Shown piece by piece: positions 15,289 through 20,092 of a DNA stretch of 20,092 nucleotides (its first letter is position 1; each line of letters starts with the position of its first letter). The position numbers were made by a program, and so were the translations under genes. Origin of the DNA: CAZYQW01 sp964649825 (GTDB taxonomy: Bacteria > Planctomycetota > B15-G4 > JADJEK01); contig CAZYQW010000005.1 in assembly GCA_964649825.1 (NCBI GenBank), positions 1 to 20,092 on the forward strand. The letters are read 5' to 3'. The notes beneath the pieces are model-generated. The model saw only the letters and a program-made list of their open reading frames with translations. It made no database searches and was not told the origin of the DNA.

Positions 15289-16716
15289 ATGAAGACTCCG
15301 CCCGCGAACCCGCTGGAACCGGACTCGAGCACGCTGCGCCGCTGGCTCGCTGCCGCGTCCGACCTCGCCGTCCGGCACGTCGAGACGCTCGCCGACCAGC
15401 CGGCGGCCGGGGTCGAGGACGCCCGCGACCGACTCGCCGAGCTGATCGAGCCGCTCCCCGAGCACGGCGAGGACCTCGTCCGGCTGATCCGGAGGGTCGT
15501 GCTCGAGTACGTCCCCGTTTCGTTCAACACGGCGGGCCCCGGGTACCTCGCGTACATCCCCGGCGGCGGACTCCTGCCGGCCGCGATCGCGGACCTCCTG
15601 GCCGACGTGACGAACCGATACGTCGGGGTCTTCGCGGCCGCGCCGCTCCTCGCGCGGCTCGAGGTCACCGCGGTTCGCTGGCTCGCCGATCTGATGGGCT
15701 ACCCGGCCGAGTCGCGCGGCGTCCTGACGAGCGGCGGCTCGATCGCGAACTTGATCGCGATGGTCTGCGCGCGGCACGACCGGCTCGGCGAGGCGTTTCA
15801 GGACGGCGTCGTGTACGTGGCGGATCAGGTCCACCACTCGGTGACGAAAGCGGCTCGCTTCATCGGGTTCGCCGCGGCTCAAGTGCGCTCCGTGGAGACG
15901 GGCGAGGACTTCCGGTTCCCCGTCGATCGTCTCGCCGCCGCGGTGACGGCGGACCGCGCAGCGGGCCGGCGACCGGCCCTCGTCGTGGCGAGCGCGGGCA
16001 CCACGAACACCGGCGCGGTCGATCCGCTCGGCGATCTGGCCGACTTCGCGCGCCGCGAAGAGCTCTGGCTTCACGTCGACGCGGCGTACGGGGGCTTCTT
16101 CTCGTTGACCGAACGGGGGCGCGACCGCCTCGCGGGGATCGAGCGCGCGGACTCGATCACGATCGATCCGCACAAGGGGATGTTCCTCCCGTACGGGACG
16201 GGCTGCATCCTCGTCAGGGACGGACGAAAGCTCCTCGCGCCCCACCGAAGCGCCACCGACTACCTGCCGCCGCTCCACGACGACGAGCTCCGCCAGGACT
16301 TCTGCGAGTACTCCCCGGAGCTGTCTCGCGACTTCCGCGGCCTTCGCGTCTGGCTTCCGTTGAAGACGTTCGGGGTGCGCGCGTTTCGTGACGCGCTCGA
16401 CGAGAAGATCGACCTCGCGCGGCACGCGGCGGACGTGATCCGCGCGACGCCCCGTCTCCATCTCGTCGGCGAGCCCGACCTCTCCCTCGTCGCGTTCCGC
16501 TTCGACGATGGCCGTCGCCGCCCGGCCGAGGAGCTCGACCGGCTGAACGTGCAGCTCCTCGAGCGCGTGCTCGCGCATCGCAAGGTCTGGTTGAGCGGAG
16601 CTTGGGTGAAGGGGAGATTCACGCAGCGGATCTGCGTCTTGAGCTTCCGCACCCATCGGGAGCACGTGGACGCGGCGCTCGATCTCTATCGGCGCGAGGC
16701 GGAACGGCTGGTGTAG
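15289..16716 (+). CDS. PLP-dependent group II decarboxylase family protein
   Basis: A 475-aa cytoplasmic enzyme of the aromatic-amino-acid/glutamate decarboxylase family (fold type I). The cofactor site is complete: VLTSGGSIANL phosphate-loop block, H182-H183 (DQVHHSVTKAAR, ring-stacking histidine), VASAGTTNTGAVDPL, D264 in HVDAAYGG, and Schiff-base K296 in IDPHKGMFLPYGTG. The N-terminal ~90 residues form the swapped dimer arm (FNTAGPGYLAYIPGGG replaces the usual HP-x-F-x segment). The substrate cannot be assigned. Actinobacterial and planctomycete homologues are usually annotated only as PLP-dependent decarboxylase or aminotransferase. The ATG at 15289 matches the expected N-terminus but lacks a strong Shine-Dalgarno; the ATG at 15142 would add ~49 unlikely residues. 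The gene diverges from the CBS gene and converges on the gene at 16827. Confidence 0.9.
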   Translation: MKTPPANPLEPDSSTLRRWLAAASDLAVRHVETLADQPAAGVEDARDRLAELIEPLPEHGEDLVRLIRRVVLEYVPVSFNTAGPGYLAYIPGGGLLPAAIADLLADVTNRYVGVFAAAPLLARLEVTAVRWLADLMGYPAESRGVLTSGGSIANLIAMVCARHDRLGEAFQDGVVYVADQVHHSVTKAARFIGFAAAQVRSVETGEDFRFPVDRLAAAVTADRAAGRRPALVVASAGTTNTGAVDPLGDLADFARREELWLHVDAAYGGFFSLTERGRDRLAGIERADSITIDPHKGMFLPYGTGCILVRDGRKLLAPHRSATDYLPPLHDDELRQDFCEYSPELSRDFRGLRVWLPLKTFGVRAFRDALDEKIDLARHAADVIRATPRLHLVGEPDLSLVAFRFDDGRRRPAEELDRLNVQLLERVLAHRKVWLSGAWVKGRFTQRICVLSFRTHREHVDAALDLYRREAERLV

Positions 16717-16769
16717 CCGGCGCGCCGTCCCTCTGAGGAGAACCGAGGAGCCGAGGAACTTGGGCGTCC

Positions 16770-16808
16770 GGGCGGAACCGCGGCGCGATCGCGCCCGCGA
16801 CTCCGCCC
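16770..16808. terminator. Bidirectional hairpin between convergent genes
   Basis: GGGCGGA (16770-16776) pairs with TCCGCCC (16802-16808) around an inner perfect palindrome GGCGCGA/TCGCGCC (16782-16795). Its position between two convergent 3' ends suits a two-way terminator. There is no T tract, so termination may be Rho-assisted or structure-only. Confidence 0.5.
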
Positions 16809-16826
16809 GAATCGATCACCGGCTTC

Positions 16827-17312
16827 TCAGTCGCCGAACGTGATGGCGAGCCCGTTCGACTGCGACGTCTGGTACATCGATGAGACCGACGGGTCCACGA
16901 TGAGGAACTGCGTGTAGACCGTCGCGCCGCACAGCGCGGCGTTGGCCGGCAGCGGCGCACCCGCGGCGAGGCTGCCGCTGCCGTCGAGCACGATGAAGAT
17001 CGCCGTGAAGATCGGCTGAACGAGGAGCGTGCCTTCATCGAACGGGATCGACGCCGGCGTGCCGCTCGCCGCGAGAAGGGCAAGACCGTTCGGCGCGCCG
17101 TTCGTCAGCGACAGCATGAAGCTCGCCGACGGGAGCGTCGGGAGGTTCAATGCCGTCCAGACCGGCACTCCGTTGATCCCTGCCTTTCCCGTGCCGTACG
17201 AAGCGGTGGCAGCCGTGGCGCTTCCGCTGCACGTCCCGCCTCCGGCCAAGGCCCGTTCCGGTCCGGAGACACACAGCAGAACCACACACGACAGGGTGAG
17301 AATGGGGCGCAT
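16827..17312 (-). CDS. Secreted protein consisting of the shared C-terminal module
   Basis: A 161-aa protein. The signal peptide covers residues ~1-23 (MRPILTLSCVVLLCVSGP... ending near ALA). The mature ~138 residues look like a stand-alone version of the module that ends the larger exported proteins here: a first cysteine, then YGTGKAGINGVP, a series of hydrophobic strands with FMLSLTNGAPNGLALL and GTLLVQP, IVLDGSGSLAAGAPLP, and the closing DP...QTSQSNGLAITFGD. No catalytic motif is present. The ATG at 17312 is selected by GGGAGG 6 nt upstream; a TTG at 17333 would place residues before a normal signal peptide. The gene is oriented away from the protease gene, whose start is 241 nt to the right. 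Function unknown. Confidence 0.78.
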   Translation of the reverse strand: MRPILTLSCVVLLCVSGPERALAGGGTCSGSATAATASYGTGKAGINGVPVWTALNLPTLPSASFMLSLTNGAPNGLALLAASGTPASIPFDEGTLLVQPIFTAIFIVLDGSGSLAAGAPLPANAALCGATVYTQFLIVDPSVSSMYQTSQSNGLAITFGD

Positions 17313-17368
17313 TCCGTCCTCCCAACTTTCCAATTTTTGTCGGTTTTAGGCAGGTCAAGCCGAGCGAC

Positions 17369-17384
17369 GAAGCGCGAACGCTTC
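17369..17384. other. Small perfect hairpin in the divergent spacer
   Basis: GAAGCG-CGAA-CGCTTC is a 6-bp stem with a tetraloop in the spacer between divergent genes at 17312 and 17554. It could be an operator or leader structure for the minus-strand gene. It lacks the T tract of a terminator. Confidence 0.35.
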
Positions 17385-17540
17385 ATGCCGACGACGGCGA
17401 GATGATATCAGCGTGCCCCGGCTCATGCTACGTCGTCGCGAAAGGTCGTCGATCTCCCGCGATGCTTCGAGCGTGCGGAGTGCGCTTCCGCGAGCCCGCG
17501 CTTTGCGTTAGCTTGCGGTCCCGTCGTCCCGCCTGACTTT

Positions 17541-17547
17541 GGAGGAG
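17541..17547 (+). promoter_or_regulatory. Shine-Dalgarno deciding the protease start
   Basis: GGAGGAG lies 6 nt before the ATG at 17554. The TTG at 17539 overlaps this site and is therefore unlikely to be the start. Confidence 0.8.
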
Positions 17548-17553
17548 CCCGTC

Positions 17554-19779
17554 ATGCGCCCACTCGCCATCCTCGTTGCCGCCGCGCTCGGCGCCATGGC
17601 CTCGGCCCAGGTCCCGCGTCCACCCGCGTACGCGCAGATCGAGCCGTGGACGTTCCACTCCGGGTTCCACGTCAACGCGACTCCCCGCACCGGCCCCGTG
17701 TTCAGCCAGATCGTGCGCGCCGACGGCGTCCCTTCGATGCGCGTCTTCTTCACCGAGGCCGACGTCGACGAGGGCGCGATCCGCATCACCTCCCTCGCCG
17801 ACGGGAACGAGCACCTGCTCACCGCGCCGGAGCTCGTCAAGTGGGAGATGACCTCGGCGTACTTCAACGGCGACGCGCTGCTGATCGAGCTCATCCTCCC
17901 GCCCGGCGCACGCGGCCACTACGAGATCAGCCACCTCCTCGTCGGGATCGCGATGCCCCAGCCGAAGACGATCTGCGGCTCGACGGACGATCGCGTCCCG
18001 TCGAACGACAACCGATCGGTGCGCATGCTGAACGGCTCCGGCACGTCGGCCTGCTCGGGTTGGCTCTCGTCGACCGACGACTGCGTCTTCTCGGCTGGGC
18101 ACTGTTTCCCGACGTACGCCAACGTCGGCGAGGTGAACGTGCCGCTCTCGAACTCGAACGGGTCGTTGAATCACCCGCCCACGAAGGACCAGTTTCCCGT
18201 CGACGGCGCGTCGCTTCTCTACAACAGCGGCGGCCAAGGAAACGACTGGGCGCTCGCTCGGCTCTTCCCGAACAGTCTCGGACAGTCGGCGGCGAGCCTG
18301 CACGGGTTCTTCGCGCTCGGCTTCTTCGCTCCGACCGCGGGGGAAACGATGCGCGTGACGGGCTACGGCGCCGACACCGGCACCGCGGACCAGACGAACC
18401 AGACGAACACCGGGCCGTACGTGTCGACGAACGGCACGTCGCTGCGCTACGCGGTCGACACGATGGGCGGAAACTCGGGCTCCGTCGTGATCCACGAGTC
18501 GTCCGGGATGGCGGTCGCGATCCACACGCACGGCGGATGCTCGAGCGGCGGCGGCTCGAACTCGGGGACGTCGGTGAACCTGGCCGCGCTCAAGAACGCG
18601 TGGACGAACAACTGCACCATCGGCCCGCCGGTCGCTCCCACCGCGTCGTTCACGAGCAACGTCACGACCGGAGTCGAGACGCAGGCGATCCTGTTCGAGG
18701 ACACTTCGACCGGCGTCCCGACCTCCTGGGCCTGGGACTTCGACGGCGACGGAACCACCGACAGCGTGCTCCCGAACCCGTCGTTCACGTACGCGCAGGT
18801 CGGGACGTACGACGTGCGCCTCACCGCGTCGAACTCGCAAGGCTCGGACACCTTGGTGCTCGACGACTACATCACGATCCTGCCCGTGAACCCGGTGTCG
18901 CCGCCGTACGCACAGGGTTTCACGAACGGCCTGCCGGCCGACGGGAGCTGGCAGTTCCAATCGGGGAACGGATTCGGCTCGATCGCGGTCGGCTCGAACG
19001 GGTCGACGTCACCGGGCTCCGGCGGCGACGGTCTGCTGATGGCGTCGAGCTCCGACGGCAACTACGTCACGAACGAATCGATCCTCCACTTCCGGCTCGA
19101 CCCGACCGGCAGCGCGTCCCTCTCGTACTGGTTCAAGGAGTTCGCCGACGAGGACGATCCGGAGGACGGTCTCTTCCTGTCGAACGGCGTCAGCGAGGTG
19201 CTGCTCCAGAGCCATCAGGCCGGGCCCGCCGCGTGGACGAACTTCACCGTCGACCTCGGGGTCGCGGTCGCGAACGCAGGCTTCAGTTCGACCGGGCCGC
19301 TGCGCCTGATCTTCCGGCAGCGCGACAACTTCGCGATCGCGACCGACGGGCACGCGATCGACGACGTCACCATCAGCGGTCAGGCGACGCTGTGCCCGGC
19401 GCCGACGACGTACGGGACCGGCGAGCTCGGATCGTCCGGCGCGGTCGCCGCGATCGGAACGACCGGCGGCGAGGCGACGGCCGGCAACACGAGCTTCGCG
19501 GTCGTCGGGACCGGCTTCAAGGCCAACCAGTTCGCGGTCCTGTTCGGTGGGAACGGCGTCGGCAGCAACCCGCAAGGCTGGGGCACGATCCTCGTCGCCG
19601 GGCCGCTCCTCACCCGGACGTACACGACGACGAACGGCACCGGCGTCGCGTCGGTGCTGATCCCCATCACGGCCCCCCTCGTCGGGACCACGCGGAACTT
19701 CCAGTTCGCGGCGCGCGATCCCGGCGTCGGCGGCGACGTCCAGGCGTCGAACGCCGTGCAAGTAACGTTCTGCCCGTAG
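17554..19779 (+). CDS. Secreted trypsin-fold serine protease with PKD domain
   Basis: A 741-aa exported protein. The signal peptide is at residues 1-19 (cut near ASA|QV), followed by a ~130-residue beta pro-region. The chymotrypsin-fold domain, of glutamyl-endopeptidase/V8-like type, covers ~145-355 with a complete triad: H183 in CVFSAGHC, D231 in NDWALARL and S308 in GGNSGS. Residues ~361-442 are a PKD domain (FEDTSTGVPTSWAWDFDGDG, FTYAQVGTYDVRLTASN). Residues ~450-605 form a jelly-roll-like beta domain (SLSYWFKEFADEDD, HAIDDVTISG). Residues ~613-741 are the shared C-terminal module (YGTGELGSSG ... ARDPGVGGDVQASNAVQVTFCP). It is probably a surface or secreted protease whose accessory domains bind substrate or the cell surface. 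The gene stands alone, divergent from the module-only gene. A hairpin follows the stop. Confidence 0.92.
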   Translation: MRPLAILVAAALGAMASAQVPRPPAYAQIEPWTFHSGFHVNATPRTGPVFSQIVRADGVPSMRVFFTEADVDEGAIRITSLADGNEHLLTAPELVKWEMTSAYFNGDALLIELILPPGARGHYEISHLLVGIAMPQPKTICGSTDDRVPSNDNRSVRMLNGSGTSACSGWLSSTDDCVFSAGHCFPTYANVGEVNVPLSNSNGSLNHPPTKDQFPVDGASLLYNSGGQGNDWALARLFPNSLGQSAASLHGFFALGFFAPTAGETMRVTGYGADTGTADQTNQTNTGPYVSTNGTSLRYAVDTMGGNSGSVVIHESSGMAVAIHTHGGCSSGGGSNSGTSVNLAALKNAWTNNCTIGPPVAPTASFTSNVTTGVETQAILFEDTSTGVPTSWAWDFDGDGTTDSVLPNPSFTYAQVGTYDVRLTASNSQGSDTLVLDDYITILPVNPVSPPYAQGFTNGLPADGSWQFQSGNGFGSIAVGSNGSTSPGSGGDGLLMASSSDGNYVTNESILHFRLDPTGSASLSYWFKEFADEDDPEDGLFLSNGVSEVLLQSHQAGPAAWTNFTVDLGVAVANAGFSSTGPLRLIFRQRDNFAIATDGHAIDDVTISGQATLCPAPTTYGTGELGSSGAVAAIGTTGGEATAGNTSFAVVGTGFKANQFAVLFGGNGVGSNPQGWGTILVAGPLLTRTYTTTNGTGVASVLIPITAPLVGTTRNFQFAARDPGVGGDVQASNAVQVTFCP

Positions 19780-19834
19780 GCCGGTTGGCCCCTGACGCGT
19801 GACCGCGCCCTCGGCGGCGGTCCTCCGTGTTGGC

Positions 19835-19849
19835 GCCTGGGCACCAGGC
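19835..19849 (+). terminator. Hairpin after the protease gene
   Basis: GCCTGG (19835-19840) and CCAGGC (19844-19849) form a perfect 6-bp stem with a 3-nt loop, 55 nt past the stop. A second possible stem, GACCGC (19801-19806) / GCGGTC (19817-19822), precedes it. No T tract follows; the repeat element starts almost at once. Confidence 0.4.
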
Positions 19850-19851
19850 TC

Positions 19852-19984
19852 TAGCCGCCCGTGGTGAGAGTGCTTTCGAAGCGAGGCGAGGTCATCGCGA
19901 CCGAGATCGAGGAGGATCCTGCAACGAAAGAGATCGGTCGCGAGGGCCCGCCGCAGCCGGAATGACTTTCACCACGGGCTGCTA
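19852..19984. repeat. Hairpin-forming miniature element, right copy
   Basis: A 133-bp copy of the element at 29-192. Arms TAGCCGCCCGTGGTGAGAGT (19852-19871) and, inverted, 19965-19984 pair with two mismatches. The core runs in the same direction as in the left copy and is nearly identical, apart from lacking the 32-nt segment found at 90-121 and having one extra A. The inner stem is 9 bp here (CGCGACCGA 19896-19904 with TCGGTCGCG 19934-19942), one pair longer than on the left. A perfect AGGATCCT palindrome (19913-19920) sits near the centre. TA dinucleotides flank both ends. Confidence 0.85.
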
Positions 19985-20006
19985 GTGGTGTGATTCAGAG
20001 TTGTTG
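19965..20006. repeat. Right half of the window-spanning inverted repeat
   Basis: The right arm of this element plus the next 22 nt are the reverse complement of positions 8-48, differing by one inserted base. The arm sequence here equals the outer arm of the left copy exactly. Confidence 0.8.
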
Positions 20007-20092
20007 ACGTTTCTCCGGGGCCCTCGTCATCGCTTGCTGCGTTGCTCCTCCTCGACGTATCTCGAATACGCGGTCGTCGTCGCGCCTTGCCA
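20007..20092. repeat. Partial, diverged third member of the repeat family
   Basis: Read on the minus strand, this tail follows the core of the left element: a GCGC-rich start, a CGTAT...ATACG stem with 5-nt loop (20056-20060 / 20066-20070) in place of CGTAC...GTACG, then TCGAGGA, GCAACG and AGGGCCC in the same order. It is cut by the end of the window, so its far arm is not visible. Confidence 0.6.

Noticed and set aside
1..20092. The whole 20 kb as a composite transposon bounded by inverted ends
   Set aside because: The ends do form inverted repeats, but there is no transposase or recombinase gene, the content includes the housekeeping gene aroC, and the end repeats look like multicopy miniature elements. 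A contig boundary at repeats is simpler.

Overview
The window is very GC-rich, densely coded bacterial DNA with 15 protein genes that I can support and no rRNA, tRNA, CRISPR array, phage or transposase gene. The best taxonomic guess is Planctomycetota. The reasons are several Sec-exported proteins that end in a shared, glycine-rich beta-type C-terminal module, a large Ser/Thr kinase beginning with the 'WRRIQSIFHEALD...' leader common in planctomycete and acidobacterial kinases, and a purple-acid-phosphatase-like exoenzyme with an extra N-terminal beta domain. This assignment is inference; no marker gene settles it.

Layout. Positions 1-192 hold a hairpin-forming repeat. Positions 203-4241 (+) carry a likely co-oriented unit: an exported TPR protein, a secreted metallophosphoesterase overlapping it by 11 nt, and a PAPS-type sulfotransferase. 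Positions 4228-5607 (-) carry a secreted protein of unknown function and a small coiled-coil lipoprotein candidate, separated by a strong 11-bp-stem hairpin. A sugar-phosphate-isomerase-like TIM barrel follows at 5736-6977 (+). Positions 7017-10349 (-) carry a membrane Ser/Thr kinase with a C-terminal formylglycine-generating-enzyme-like domain and, downstream, a lipoprotein whose leader contains four phased copies of a 9-mer. MATE efflux and SGNH-hydrolase-like genes lie at 10686-13455 (+). Positions 13488-14995 (-) hold a CBS-pair protein followed by chorismate synthase (aroC). A PLP-dependent group II decarboxylase lies at 15289-16716 (+), converging on a stand-alone copy of the secreted C-terminal module at 16827-17312 (-). 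The last gene, 17554-19779 (+), is a trypsin-fold secreted protease with a PKD domain and the same kind of C-terminal module. Positions 19852-20092 hold a second copy of the terminal repeat plus part of a third, diverged relative.

How the genes relate. There is no single obvious pathway. The main theme is the cell surface and exterior: at least four exported proteins carry the proposed common C-terminal module, two more are probable lipoproteins, and the sulfotransferase, SGNH protein and MATE pump could act on envelope or exported molecules. The kinase is the only evident signalling protein. aroC is the only clear core-metabolism gene.

The most unusual DNA-level feature is the pair of repeats near the two ends. 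Their 20-bp terminal arms and a 21-bp outer flank are arranged as inverted repeats across the window, while their internal cores point the same way, as if the core of one copy (or the whole interval) had flipped. Because the window has an irregular length and ends within repeats, it may be an assembly contig that stopped at a multicopy element.
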